From NCBI GenBank assembly GCA_017540355.1, contig JAFYBE010000016.1, forward strand, positions 1 through 64,000: DNA of 64,000 nucleotides, in the 5' to 3' direction. Source of the stretch: Lachnospiraceae bacterium. Its GTDB lineage: Bacteria > Bacillota > Clostridia > Lachnospirales > Lachnospiraceae. Below the pieces are notes generated by a model. The model saw only the letters and a program-made list of their open reading frames with translations. It made no database searches and was not told where the DNA came from. A program made the translations under genes and the position numbers. The first letter of the stretch is position 1. Each line of letters opens with the position of its first letter. Positions 43,789 through 53,574 of the stretch are shown here, piece by piece.

Positions 43789-46038
43789 ATGCAATCATTT
43801 GAACAGGATCAGATCATATTCAACACGGGAAGCGTGTGTGATTCATTCTATATCATCGCCGACGGCACCGTAGATGCCAAATCCGGCAACTTAAGTTACC
43901 CTCTTAAAAAGGGAGATATAGTGGGCATCCAGGGCCTTACGACCAAGGAACATTCGTGCACATACGTTGCTTCAAGCGACGCATCGTTAATCCCCTATCC
44001 CTTCGGCAATACCAAGGGTCTGATTACAATGATGAACAAGCAGGAAGACCTGCGTAAGCTTATGGTGTCTTCGCTTAACCGCTGCATATGCAATATGATC
44101 GCATCATACAACGAAGACTATAAAAAGTGTATGGACCTGCATGCCTATCTTACCGGGCTTCAGGAGAAGTACCACGAACTGGCGGCATCTTTGCGCTTAA
44201 CCCCGAAGTCTCTTCCTTTTGTGGAGGATCTGCAGAACTTTAAGCTTGACGATGAGATGCCCTTCTGGATGAGCGATTTCTACGCAAGCATCCGTAAGAT
44301 AGTCAATGAGACCGCTCCGTCAATGAGCACCGGGCTGGTATACGGATATATCGACCGCGGAAGCAGAGATATGGAGACCATAATCGTTTTGGAAGGCGAA
44401 CTTAAGGCTGCCACCGAGACTTTCTCTTCTTACCTGCTTAATGACGATTATCTGGATTACTATGATTTATACTGCGATCTGTATTCAAGAGCCGCCAAGA
44501 ACAACGACGATACTTCGGAAATTTCGGCCATGATAAGTGATATCGCCGATAAGGTGTACGCCATCGGAATAGCAGACCGACAGCTTATAGATTCCAGAGT
44601 CAGCGCCTTTGCGGCAAAGCAGAGTATCAAAGCTGCAAGCGGAACTTCATCCTCAGGCGATGATGAGACAATCAAGGCAGAACTTGCGAATGCCCTTACG
44701 GTTATACTGGATCATGCAGGCACCGAAGCTTCCGTTGCCTCGGAATTCAAGAAAGTTATCGAGCAGTTTAAGCAGGTGCCCGACCGTTCGTCCACCGAGA
44801 AGGATGTCGATACTTTAAGAAGGCAGATCACAAAGCTTTTCTACGAAATATACAGAGATGCTATACATCATTCCATCAATTCGGATAATATACCGACCAT
44901 CGTTAAGATGTTCTTAAACTTCGGATTTGTGGATGCCACGCTTTGCGGAATGGATAACTCGATTTCTCTTTATCGCATAGCCGAGACCTTCCACGGACAT
45001 AAGGAGCGCGGTATATATACGGCTCTTGAATGGTTCGAAGCTATTTATAACGGCGATAAGCAGCCCAGCCGTAACGAGTTTGATCAGGATTATTCACAGT
45101 ATCTGCGCTCTCTTATTAAAGAGGGTAAGATCAACAGAGACAAAGAAGCTCAGATGGCTGATGACATGGACGAGAAGCTCGAATTCGAGTTAAGGAACAT
45201 GTTCCCCACCGTCAACAAGATCACATTCGGAAGAATCTTCGGATACTGTCCGATACTGCTTGATGACAACATTATCAGGGCTCCCGAGAACATTCTTACG
45301 ACTCCGGCCAAGATAATAGATACTCTGGATAAGGTATGTTCCATAGATTATTCGGCATTCTACCACGAATTTATATTCGAGGATATCAAGATAGGTGTCA
45401 AGGATACGGTTTTATCGGACATAAGACCCGATGTCATCTTAATGCCCAATGCGGGAAGCCGCGGAGTTATGTGGCAGGAGATCGAGGGCATGAACCGCAA
45501 GACCCCGGCCCGTTTTGTAATATCTTCTCTCTATGTGGAGAATATAGAGAAGGCGTTTATAAGAATGACCGGAGAATTCAGATGGGAGATGTGCAAGAGA
45601 GAACAGGGTGCAAGATGGAACGACGTATCCTCTCATTCCCTCACAAGCGAATACTGCGACTACGCACAGTTCTTTAACAAGAACCGAGATCTCTCATATG
45701 ATGCCAAAGAAAAGCTTAAAGAGAATCTTAAAAAGTGCAAAAACAGTTTCAAAGAACTCTTCTTATACGAGTATTCGACATATATGCTGTATGAGGCAGC
45801 CGGGTCAAGCAGACTTAATAAGGTTGCAAGGGGCATAATATTCACATTCTGTCCTTTGGGCAAGGAATACCGAGAGAAAGTAAGCAAGAATGCTATATTC
45901 GATGAATGCCTGTCACGTCACAGGATAACCAACGGCCAGACACTGCACAGACTCGAGGGAATTACGGCCAAGTACAGGAACGCAGGCAAGGAACTACCCG
46001 AGGAATTCGTCACATTACAGGAACTTGTCGAGCGATAA
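43789..46038 (+). CDS. Large protein with N-terminal cyclic-nucleotide-binding-like domain
   Basis: 749 residues from ATG 43789 (GGGGAG about 10 nt upstream; an ATG at 43756 in frame has none). Residues 1-115 look like a Crp/CNB beta-roll: IIFNTGSVCDSFYIIADGTVDAKSG and LKKGDIVGIQGL, though the phosphate-binding RxA motif is not evident. The remaining ~630 residues are helical, soluble and unlike any enzyme I know; they include EDIKIGVKDTVLSDIRPDVILMPNAGSRGVMWQEIEG and SRLNKVARGIIFTFCPLGKEYREKV. No helix-turn-helix is present, so it is not a CRP-type regulator. Function unknown. Confidence 0.75.
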   Translation: MQSFEQDQIIFNTGSVCDSFYIIADGTVDAKSGNLSYPLKKGDIVGIQGLTTKEHSCTYVASSDASLIPYPFGNTKGLITMMNKQEDLRKLMVSSLNRCICNMIASYNEDYKKCMDLHAYLTGLQEKYHELAASLRLTPKSLPFVEDLQNFKLDDEMPFWMSDFYASIRKIVNETAPSMSTGLVYGYIDRGSRDMETIIVLEGELKAATETFSSYLLNDDYLDYYDLYCDLYSRAAKNNDDTSEISAMISDIADKVYAIGIADRQLIDSRVSAFAAKQSIKAASGTSSSGDDETIKAELANALTVILDHAGTEASVASEFKKVIEQFKQVPDRSSTEKDVDTLRRQITKLFYEIYRDAIHHSINSDNIPTIVKMFLNFGFVDATLCGMDNSISLYRIAETFHGHKERGIYTALEWFEAIYNGDKQPSRNEFDQDYSQYLRSLIKEGKINRDKEAQMADDMDEKLEFELRNMFPTVNKITFGRIFGYCPILLDDNIIRAPENILTTPAKIIDTLDKVCSIDYSAFYHEFIFEDIKIGVKDTVLSDIRPDVILMPNAGSRGVMWQEIEGMNRKTPARFVISSLYVENIEKAFIRMTGEFRWEMCKREQGARWNDVSSHSLTSEYCDYAQFFNKNRDLSYDAKEKLKENLKKCKNSFKELFLYEYSTYMLYEAAGSSRLNKVARGIIFTFCPLGKEYREKVSKNAIFDECLSRHRITNGQTLHRLEGITAKYRNAGKELPEEFVTLQELVER

Positions 46039-46199
46039 AAGCTATGTAGTATTCAAAACCACAATACATGGTAATGTCAGTATTGTATATCCATATAGTC
46101 AATTTTGTTGTACCTTTTTTATTCTCGACATGATATATTATTTGAGGTTAGTTTAGTAGACAATAAACTATTTCCGAAAGAATTCCCCTTTTACACAGG

Positions 46200-46230
46200 A
46201 AAATGCCGTAGGTCAGACCTACGGCATTTT
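46200..46230. terminator. Bidirectional terminator
   Basis: AAAATGCCGTAGG (46200-46212) pairs perfectly with 46218-46230 around TCAGA. On the plus strand it is followed by CTCTTTTATG. It closes both the cyclic-nucleotide-type gene and the convergent glp-like run ending with the SEC-C gene. Confidence 0.9.
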
Positions 46231-46244
46231 CTCTTTTATGTTAT

Positions 46245-46757
46245 TTACTTATTCTTTCCGCAGCACTTCTTGTACTTCTTACCGGAACCGCACGGGCAGG
46301 GATCATTGGGATAAATCTTCGTCTCATTAACGACCGTTGTCGAACGCTTCTGCTCCTTATAAAGTTCCTTCTGCTTCTCTTCGGTAAAGATATCGTTCCA
46401 CTCGGGAAGACCGTACAGCCAGTCAGCACCGGCAGCTACCATGTTCTTATATAAGAGTTCCTTGTCAAACTTAAGTGATACCTTCGTATCCTCATCCATC
46501 TCTTCAATGGGATTGGGCTTTACAAGACTGTCATTGATACCGTCCAAAAAGCCAACCATATATTTAAGCTCTATGCCGTACTTCTCAGCCAGTTCCTTGA
46601 CCGTACCCTTAACTTCCTTATCAGGAGTCTTTAAGAGTTCTGAGTAGATACCCTTCTCCTTCTCAAAATATTCTGCCCAAAGTCTCTGTAACTGTCCTTT
46701 ATCGGCATTGTTGGAATATGCTTCCTCTCTCCAGCTTTCAAGTATTGTCTTTGCCAT
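46245..46757 (-). CDS. SEC-C motif protein
   Basis: 170 residues. A helical N-terminal part (about 1-145; [34 protein letters not shown]) is followed by a C-terminal SEC-C zinc motif [23 protein letters not shown], nearly the same as the end of SecA at 14133-16706. SEC-C tails bind zinc and often contact ribosomes or SecB-like partners. Related stand-alone proteins have been linked with ribosome association. The start overlaps the preceding small membrane gene by 20 bp. Confidence 0.85.
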   Translation of the reverse strand: MAKTILESWREEAYSNNADKGQLQRLWAEYFEKEKGIYSELLKTPDKEVKGTVKELAEKYGIELKYMVGFLDGINDSLVKPNPIEEMDEDTKVSLKFDKELLYKNMVAAGADWLYGLPEWNDIFTEEKQKELYKEQKRSTTVVNETKIYPNDPCPCGSGKKYKKCCGKNK

Positions 46758-46995
46758 CTTCGGCTCCTTCCTTTCTTCTATCCATCATCCTGTCATACAG
46801 GTAGATATTTATCCATAATATCGACGGTATGATTATCGTCGCACCAAGGCAGGCAAAAAAGTATCTCTGCCATCCGGCGACATTTATTATAGCAAAAATG
46901 AGCAATAATAGATACATAAGAATCAAAATTGCCGTTCCCGAAATTGCCAGTATCTTTTTAAAACGCTTTCTTTTTTCCTCTTTTCCCATATTCAT
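46738..46995 (-). CDS. Small two-helix membrane protein
   Basis: 85 residues. A basic N-terminus ([10 protein letters not shown]) is followed by two membrane helices (about 14-37 and 43-65) and a charged tail. It lies in the same run as the glp-like genes, 17 nt after the DUF1667 gene. No family recognised. Confidence 0.65.
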   Translation of the reverse strand: MNMGKEEKRKRFKKILAISGTAILILMYLLLLIFAIINVAGWQRYFFACLGATIIIPSILWINIYLYDRMMDRRKEGAEDGKDNT

Positions 46996-47012
46996 ATTCC
47001 TCTTTTAAACTC

Positions 47013-47381
47013 TTACATGGATCTTGATGCCACGACATCCACGTTAAGTCCGCAAATATTTTTAACTATGACATCTCCTCTTTTTACAGGAGCTTTGACC
47101 TTCACTCCGTTTAAAGCCTCCATCACATCCATCATTTTTCCCTTGGGAATAACATCCGATAAAATCACGGGAAGTCTGTCATATATCCCGCCTTCTATGA
47201 TTACCGTCGATGTAAGCTGCCTCATCGGGTTTAACAGTTCGTTTTTAACATATGTCTCCCCTCTGGGACATGAGTTGCCCTCAATCGAAAGAATATTGCC
47301 TTCCTTATCAAGATTCGCCGTAACTTCACAGCCTCTGGGACACACTATGCAGGTAAATACTTTTTTATTCGTATCCGTCAT
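47013..47381 (-). CDS. DUF1667 protein
   Basis: 122 residues. CIVCPRGCEVTANLDKEGNILSIEGNSCPRGETYVKNEL, with Cys11, Cys14, Cys18 and a later Cys, then DRLPVILSDVIPKGKMMDVMEALNGVKVKAPVKRGDVI, is the standard DUF1667 pattern. It is a small putative iron-sulfur or zinc protein always found with FAD-dependent glycerol-3-phosphate dehydrogenase-type genes. It probably completes an electron-transfer unit with the two upstream genes. Its start overlaps the oxidoreductase stop (ATGA). Confidence 0.9.
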   Translation of the reverse strand: MTDTNKKVFTCIVCPRGCEVTANLDKEGNILSIEGNSCPRGETYVKNELLNPMRQLTSTVIIEGGIYDRLPVILSDVIPKGKMMDVMEALNGVKVKAPVKRGDVIVKNICGLNVDVVASRSM

Positions 47382-48634
47382 CCCATATCCTCCACAGCCA
47401 AAGTCATGGGGCCGCTTATTGCTGCAAGCTCCGCCTTCTTTACTACAACCTTTTCCATCTCACTCGGGGCCGTTTTAAGTTTTCTGACCTCTTTTATTGT
47501 CTTATCGCCTTCTCTTAAAACCAGCCTGACATTTCTTCTGTTGTCCTTGACCCTGAGTTTTATCTCAAGCTCATCTTCCATTATATCCGGAGAAACAACA
47601 CAGGGCAGAACGTAGCTTACGCCATCTCCGGGCATAAGCTCATATCCTTTCTTTGGTATGAACTCTCCTTTGACATACTTTGCTGCCGCCGCGCCTGCTT
47701 CTTCACCCTCCATGCTGACAAAATCCACAAGATCATGCACATGAAGTCCGTTGCCGCACGCAAATATCCCGGGTACAGACGTCATCATATGCTCATCCAC
47801 CTTTGCACCCTTGGTCTTCGGATGAAGCAAAGCGCCCGCCTCTGATAAAAGGGCCGTATCCGGTATCAGTCCCACAGAAAGCAAAAGCGTATCCACATCA
47901 AAGTCAATCTCCGTTCCCTTTATGGGATTTAACGACTCATCTACACGGCTTATTGTTATTCCGTTTAATCTGTCTTTACCCCTTATATCCGTAACCGTAT
48001 GGCTTAAATAAAGCGGGATGTCAAAATCATCCAGACACTGCTTCATATTACGCGGAAGTCCGTTGGAATACGGCATAATCTCAGCCACGCCCAAGACCTT
48101 TGCTCCTTCAAGGACCATTCTTCTTGCCATGATAAGCCCTATATCACCGCTTCCTAAGATAAACACGCGCTTACCGACCAGATATCCCTGCATATTCAAA
48201 TACTTCTGAGCCGTTCCCGCAGTCCAGACACCGCTTGGCCTGTATCCCGGAGTCGCTATGGCTCCGCGGCTTCTTTCCCTGCATCCCAAAGCCATAATAA
48301 CAGCTCCTGCCTTAACGGTCACATAACCTTCGGCCGGATTGACATAGGTAACGTTCCTGTCGCTGTCAAGATGTATAACCGTCGTATCGGTCTTGACCTC
48401 AACGGGAAGGTCCTTAAGCATATCCTTCCATTTTTCTGCATAAGCCGGTCCGGCCAGCTCCTCACCGAAGCGATGAAGTCCGAAGCCGTTGTGTATACAC
48501 TGAAGCAGTATTCCGCCCAGTTCCGCATCTTTTTCCAGCAAAAGAATATCGTCACATCCGTTATTGTATGCCGCAATGGCTGCGGCAATACCGGCGCTGC
48601 CTCCGCCGATTATCACGATCTTTCGACTGTTCAA
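47378..48634 (-). CDS. NAD(P)/FAD-dependent oxidoreductase of the anaerobic glycerol-3-phosphate cluster
   Basis: 418 residues. FAD-binding GGGSAGIAAAIAAYNNG at the N-terminus and a second dinucleotide loop VFILGSGDIGLIMARRM (about 145-160), with a late GIFACGNG FAD motif. This is the pyridine nucleotide-disulfide oxidoreductase-like fold without an active CxxC. With GlpA-like and DUF1667 neighbours it matches a three-gene unit taken to oxidise glycerol 3-phosphate in Clostridia. The electron acceptor is unknown. Confidence 0.88.
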   Translation of the reverse strand: MNSRKIVIIGGGSAGIAAAIAAYNNGCDDILLLEKDAELGGILLQCIHNGFGLHRFGEELAGPAYAEKWKDMLKDLPVEVKTDTTVIHLDSDRNVTYVNPAEGYVTVKAGAVIMALGCRERSRGAIATPGYRPSGVWTAGTAQKYLNMQGYLVGKRVFILGSGDIGLIMARRMVLEGAKVLGVAEIMPYSNGLPRNMKQCLDDFDIPLYLSHTVTDIRGKDRLNGITISRVDESLNPIKGTEIDFDVDTLLLSVGLIPDTALLSEAGALLHPKTKGAKVDEHMMTSVPGIFACGNGLHVHDLVDFVSMEGEEAGAAAAKYVKGEFIPKKGYELMPGDGVSYVLPCVVSPDIMEDELEIKLRVKDNRRNVRLVLREGDKTIKEVRKLKTAPSEMEKVVVKKAELAAISGPMTLAVEDMG

Positions 48635-48635
48635 A

Positions 48636-50093
48636 TCACAGCGCTCCTTTCTTGGTCTCTTCCATAAGTATCACAGATTTCGGTGAGTCATATCTTATTT
48701 CCGCCTTATCCTTCCCAAGTTCCTTGGCAAGAATATCCACTACAAGCGGCTCACAGAAGCCGCCCTGACAACGTCCGAGTCCCGGACCCACACGCTTTTT
48801 AACACCCTTGACCGTAGTGGCTCCGACAGGTCTGTTGATTGCATCCTCTATCTCACCTCTGCTGACCTGACAGCATCTGCAGACTATGTCGCCGTATGCG
48901 GGATTTTGCTTTATCATCTCGTTTTTGGCTTCGTCGCCAAGCTCGTTCATATATACAATCGGTTTCCTGCGGATATATTCTTCCTTATCCGCAAAAGAGA
49001 ACGCTTCTTTCATTACCTCGTTTATCACATATTCCGATATGGCCGGGGCGGACGCCAGTCCCGGGGATTCTATGCACGCAACATTAACAAAGCCCTTAAG
49101 TTCATCGGACTCCTTTATAACAAAATCCCCAGCATCTCCTGAAGGACGAAGTCCCGCAAAGACTCTTATGACCTTATCAAACGGAATGTTCTCAACCGTC
49201 TTGGATACGGCGCTTTTAACATATGATAACGCTTCAGATGTATTACAGTTGGCCTCCTTGTCTTCTATAGGAAGAGAATTGGGGCCTAACAGCACATTGT
49301 TATGGATTGTGGGAACAACAAGCACACCCTTGCCGTTGGGGCCTGGTACGGGATATATGACACGGCTCACAACAGGCTTTGCCATCTCATCCAGAACGTA
49401 ATATTCACCGCGCCTGGGAGTTATCTTAAAATCGGATTCTTTCTTAAGTGCCATCGAATATACTTTATCCGCATATACACCCGCGGCATTGATGACATAT
49501 CTTCCCTCATAGCTTCCGGCCGTCGTTTTAACCCTGTAAAAGGCATCCGAATTCGATTGACTAACACAGTCAATATCTGTAACTTCCTCGTTAAGCCTAA
49601 GCTCGGTCCCGTTAATGACCGCCTCTTCCATTAAGGCTATGGCAACATTCCATGGATAGATTATTCCGGTTGTCGGGAACTCCAGGGCTCTTATTACTGC
49701 GCCCGATAAGTTGGGTTCCAAATCTCTGGCCGCATTTCCGTCCAAATCCTTATATTCTATATTCCTGTCAGCAGCCTGACCCGCCAGTCTGTCCAGCACT
49801 TCACTTTCTTCACTGTCGGTTGCAACAACAAAAGCCGAACAGTTTTTGTATGTTACACCAAGTTCCCTGCATATATCGGGATACATACGGTTGCCGCGTA
49901 CATTAAGCTTAGCTTTAAGGGTACCGGGCTTGGGATCGTATCCTGCATGAACTATGGCACTGTTGGCCATAGTTGCCCCGTTACCAACATCAGCGTCCCT
50001 GTCTATGACAAGAACGCTGCATTTTTTCTTTGACAGATCATGTGCTATGAAGCTGCCCGTTATACCTGCTCCGATTATAATGATATCGTACAT
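48636..50093 (-). CDS. GlpA-like FAD-dependent dehydrogenase with BFD-like [2Fe-2S] domain
   Basis: 485 residues. N-terminal FAD motif IIGAGITGSFIAHDLSKKKCSVLVIDRD, then HAGYDPKPGTLKAKLNVRGNRMY, DAO fold, and a C-terminal domain (about 400-465) with CRCCQVSRGEIEDAI and GLGRCQGGFCEP, the Cys set of BFD-like [2Fe-2S] domains. It probably converts glycerol 3-phosphate to dihydroxyacetone phosphate; L-2-hydroxyglutarate-type activity is the alternative. Start 16 bp after the c-di-GMP gene; ribosome site GGAGG. Confidence 0.9.
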   Translation of the reverse strand: MYDIIIIGAGITGSFIAHDLSKKKCSVLVIDRDADVGNGATMANSAIVHAGYDPKPGTLKAKLNVRGNRMYPDICRELGVTYKNCSAFVVATDSEESEVLDRLAGQAADRNIEYKDLDGNAARDLEPNLSGAVIRALEFPTTGIIYPWNVAIALMEEAVINGTELRLNEEVTDIDCVSQSNSDAFYRVKTTAGSYEGRYVINAAGVYADKVYSMALKKESDFKITPRRGEYYVLDEMAKPVVSRVIYPVPGPNGKGVLVVPTIHNNVLLGPNSLPIEDKEANCNTSEALSYVKSAVSKTVENIPFDKVIRVFAGLRPSGDAGDFVIKESDELKGFVNVACIESPGLASAPAISEYVINEVMKEAFSFADKEEYIRRKPIVYMNELGDEAKNEMIKQNPAYGDIVCRCCQVSRGEIEDAINRPVGATTVKGVKKRVGPGLGRCQGGFCEPLVVDILAKELGKDKAEIRYDSPKSVILMEETKKGAL

Positions 50094-50108
50094 CTTTCCT
50101 CCGGATAC

Positions 50109-53100
50109 TTATACCACCTCTAACAATTCATCAAACTGCTCCTGAGTAATGGGCTTCGAATAGAAGTATCCCTGTGCATAATCGCAACCGACTTCTCTTA
50201 AGAAGCCGACCTGTTCCTTAGTCTCAACACCTTCACATACGACGCGCAGATTAAGCTTCTTGGCCATATCTATAACGCTCGGGATGATGATCTTCTCATC
50301 GGAATCATTTTCAAAGTCATCCAGGAATTCCTTATCAAGCTTAAGCACGTCAAGCGGAAGCTTTGTAAGAACGTTAAGTGATGAATAGCCCGAACCGAAG
50401 TCGTCCATTGATACCTTTACTCCGAGTTCTCTTAACTTGTTCATCAGAAGTATCGTATCTTCAACCTTATCCGTAAATACCGTTTCCGTAAGTTCAAATT
50501 CAAGATACTGCGGCGGTATCTCGTATTTAACGATAAGACTTCTTACATAACTTACAAGTTCATTGATAGAGAACAGATGAACTCTCGATACATTGACGGA
50601 TATCCTTACTATCTTCTTACCGAGATCCATGCGCTTTCTTAAATACTTGCACACTTCATCATATACATAGTAATCAAGAAGGGTTATGCTCTTATTCTTC
50701 TCAAATACGGGAATGAAATCATTCGGGAATATAAGAGTTCCGTCCTGCTTCTTCCATCTTATAAGCGCTTCTGCACCCTCTATCTCATTGGTCTGCAAGT
50801 CTACCTTAGGCTGCATGTATACCACAAACTCATGGTTCTTGAAAGCGTTCTCCATATCGTTGGCGTATGCAACTTCTGCCTTGACTTCCGCACCCATCGT
50901 CTCATCGTATACGATACATCTCGGGCTGTCGGGGAGCTTGGCCTTCTTACGTGCCATATTGGCATTGGATATAATGCTCTTCATGGGTACCGGACGTCCG
51001 CATATCTCAAACGTACATACACCGATGTCCAATATCAGCTTACTGTCTATGTACTCCATCTGCATTCTGTCGGCAAATACCTTGCTGGCCCTCTCGAATG
51101 CAGCCACAATCTCTTCTTCGCTCTTGCCGCCGGTCTTGGCAAGCATTACTATATTATCCGAGAATACACGGCTTCCGTATACGTAATAGTCACCGTATCC
51201 GGCCGCTTCGTTAACAAGTTCACGCAGAATCTTGTCACCGGTCTCATATCCATAAGTCTCATTAACATACTTGAAATTACTGAAGTCCATATATACCATG
51301 GCATAATTGCCGTGAGGCGCATTCTCAATATACTCGCCTACCATGGTTAAGAACTTCTCGTATGTCATAAGTCCGGTAACGCTGTCATAACCCGTAAGTC
51401 TTTCAACTGTATCGGACGCATCCTCATAAGCCTTCATCTTAAGCAGATAAGAAGATACAACGTTCGTAACGGCTCTTATTGTTGTAAGGTCGTTCTTGGT
51501 CCATGCCCTCGGACCTTCGAAATCAACAAAGTCTATACTGCCGGCAAATTCGCCCTTATCATGGAAGGCACAACCGACATAAGACTTGGCTCCCGATACC
51601 AGCATAAGCTGCCTTGTAACGGGATTCTCTATATCCAGTATGCTGTCGCATACTATTATGTTGTTGTTGACGCGATACTGCTCAAGCATGTCGGCCCACT
51701 GCTCGAAATTGTACACCATGTCGGCATTGTCAAATTCCATATCCGGAACCGTACAACACTGATACATATTGACGGTACGAAGTTCCTTGCCGACCCTTGA
51801 CTTGATACGTATACCGCCTAAGTTCATCTGTCTTGCGACTCTTCTTATAAGGAGGTTGATAGCGCTGTCCGTATCCTTTGATTCATCGATAAGCTTGAAT
51901 GCAAGCTCGATAAGCGAATCCGAAGGACTTCCGCTCATAACTTCCTGCTCAACCCTTGCAATCTTTTCTCTTCTCTCTTCTATAGGATACTTGCTGTATA
52001 CATCTTCCTTAGCGGCAAGATAGAATCCGTAGCAGTTCTTGCCGGCATTCTTGGCATGAACAAGCGCCTTCTCCGCCTTGTCAAAGAGGGTATCAAAGTC
52101 TTCACCGTCCGTAGGATATACGGATGCACCTATGCACATCGTACTTCCGAAGCTTACGTTCTCGCCAACATATGTATGATTGACAACTTTCTGTATCTCT
52201 CTGATCTTCTTGTCGATATCCCTGACATCAACAATATTCTTCATGAGAATGATGAACTCATCACCGCCGACTCTTCCGAGTATATCCGAAGGATAGAATA
52301 TCTCATCAAGATCGGAAGCAATGTTCTTAAGAATCTCTTCACCGAAAGCTCTTCCCATTCTCTCATTTAAGATCTCATAATTGTCTATATCAAGCACAAG
52401 TAATCCGGCAAATTCCGGATTCTCACTGTTGGACTGTGCACGTAAGAATTCCTCGATAAGTTCTCTTGCATAATCCTTGCGATAGAGCTTGGTGAGCATA
52501 TCACGCATATTCTCATCCGCCTGACGGAGTTCGATACGCTTAATCTCATCAATGTTCTCCATTATGCCGACAACCTTAATCGGCTTGCCGTCTTCGTCTT
52601 TGATTGTCTTACCCTTAATTGAATACCACTTGTAATCGGCATTCTTATCACGCAGACGCAACTGTCTGTCGATTTTTTCTTCACCTCTGTCACAATCGGC
52701 AATGAAGTCGTCAAATCTGTCCCAATCCGCAAAAAGTACATATCGCAGAGCCTTAACCGAATCTCTGAAATTCTCTATATATCTCTCAGTACCGTAATTA
52801 CCGTCCTTGCTGCCTGCGGTCATAAATCTGTCTTCACGGATATCATATTCGAATATTCTCTTAATTCCGACCGATACGTAAGACTTAAGTCTGTTACGCT
52901 CCGCTTCAATCTCGGCTCTTCTTCTTCTCTGCTTATTCTCAAGCAGATACGTCATCTGATTTAAGAAAAGTGTATTGGATAAGATAATCAAAAATGCGTA
53001 GGATCTTCCCTCCGAAACTCCGACCTGACCCATAAAATACGGTGCGAGCGCATACAAAGCTGACATTGCCGTGCTGACTACCGTGACTCCCACCGTTAAA

Positions 53101-53510
53101 CTGATACTGCTGTATGCGATTGTAAGTATGGAAAAGGGGATGGCAATTAAAGCACATTCCTCATTACTGTCAGTCAGCAAAACAAAGAGATAATATATCA
53201 AAAACGAACCGAACAGAATGCTCTTTACTCCGTATGCCTTTTTGGAGATGATGTAAAAACAGAACTTACATATGGCTACCGGAAGCCATAATAAAACATA
53301 AAAACCAACCGCAATCATAAGCGCTAACCCGCTTTTGCCGTTGGTATCATATACTTCCACTCTTCCGAATAAAGTCAGTGCCGCTGCACAAATTGCATAG
53401 CATAACAAGACAACCCTGTCTATTCTGGCTGTCTCGGAAAGTCCTGTCATTTTTATAAAGTGTTTTGAATGAAAATTCATAACCACCCAAACCCCAAGTA
53501 AAGTCGACAT
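50109..53510 (-). CDS. Membrane c-di-GMP regulator: PAS-GGDEF-GAF-GGDEF(degenerate)-EAL
   Basis: 1133 residues. About six membrane helices (25-210), a PAS domain with DADYKWYSIKGKTI-like region (here KNADYKWYSIKGKTIKDEDG, about 280-300), GGDEF domain 1 (about 335-495) with intact RVGGDEFIIL, a GAF-like domain (about 520-700), a second GGDEF-like domain (about 715-870) whose active site is RVFSDNIVML, so inactive, and an EAL domain (about 885-1130) with IEGAEALIRWK, VNVSRVHLF, FELTETVFT, MDDFGSGYSSL and CEGVET. It may both make and cleave c-di-GMP under separate inputs. The ATG at 53510 has no ribosome site; ATG 53480 (GGGTGG) is possible. An inverted repeat sits directly upstream. Confidence 0.88.
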   Translation of the reverse strand: MSTLLGVWVVMNFHSKHFIKMTGLSETARIDRVVLLCYAICAAALTLFGRVEVYDTNGKSGLALMIAVGFYVLLWLPVAICKFCFYIISKKAYGVKSILFGSFLIYYLFVLLTDSNEECALIAIPFSILTIAYSSISLTVGVTVVSTAMSALYALAPYFMGQVGVSEGRSYAFLIILSNTLFLNQMTYLLENKQRRRRAEIEAERNRLKSYVSVGIKRIFEYDIREDRFMTAGSKDGNYGTERYIENFRDSVKALRYVLFADWDRFDDFIADCDRGEEKIDRQLRLRDKNADYKWYSIKGKTIKDEDGKPIKVVGIMENIDEIKRIELRQADENMRDMLTKLYRKDYARELIEEFLRAQSNSENPEFAGLLVLDIDNYEILNERMGRAFGEEILKNIASDLDEIFYPSDILGRVGGDEFIILMKNIVDVRDIDKKIREIQKVVNHTYVGENVSFGSTMCIGASVYPTDGEDFDTLFDKAEKALVHAKNAGKNCYGFYLAAKEDVYSKYPIEERREKIARVEQEVMSGSPSDSLIELAFKLIDESKDTDSAINLLIRRVARQMNLGGIRIKSRVGKELRTVNMYQCCTVPDMEFDNADMVYNFEQWADMLEQYRVNNNIIVCDSILDIENPVTRQLMLVSGAKSYVGCAFHDKGEFAGSIDFVDFEGPRAWTKNDLTTIRAVTNVVSSYLLKMKAYEDASDTVERLTGYDSVTGLMTYEKFLTMVGEYIENAPHGNYAMVYMDFSNFKYVNETYGYETGDKILRELVNEAAGYGDYYVYGSRVFSDNIVMLAKTGGKSEEEIVAAFERASKVFADRMQMEYIDSKLILDIGVCTFEICGRPVPMKSIISNANMARKKAKLPDSPRCIVYDETMGAEVKAEVAYANDMENAFKNHEFVVYMQPKVDLQTNEIEGAEALIRWKKQDGTLIFPNDFIPVFEKNKSITLLDYYVYDEVCKYLRKRMDLGKKIVRISVNVSRVHLFSINELVSYVRSLIVKYEIPPQYLEFELTETVFTDKVEDTILLMNKLRELGVKVSMDDFGSGYSSLNVLTKLPLDVLKLDKEFLDDFENDSDEKIIIPSVIDMAKKLNLRVVCEGVETKEQVGFLREVGCDYAQGYFYSKPITQEQFDELLEVV

Positions 53511-53516
53511 AAATAT

Positions 53517-53564
53517 AGCATAGCAAGTACTTTTTTACCATAGTACCAAAGTACTTGCTATGCT
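53517..53564. repeat. Perfect 17-bp inverted repeat with 14-bp spacer
   Basis: AGCATAGCAAGTACTTT (53517-53533) and its exact complement (53548-53564). The spacer itself contains a GGTACTATGG-type near-match to the arm. It lies 6 bp upstream of the ATG of the 1133-residue regulator. There is no T tract after it on the minus strand, so it does not look like a simple terminator. Confidence 0.85.
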
Positions 53565-53574
53565 GTCTCAAACG

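Noticed and set aside
46200..46230. Inverted repeat as a possible operator
   Set aside because: It lies between convergent genes, has a short loop and T-rich flank, so terminator is the simpler reading.
53517..53564. Inverted repeat as terminator of the purB-purA-HAD operon
   Set aside because: No T tract follows on the minus strand and the spacer is long; left as an unexplained repeat, though weak termination is not excluded.
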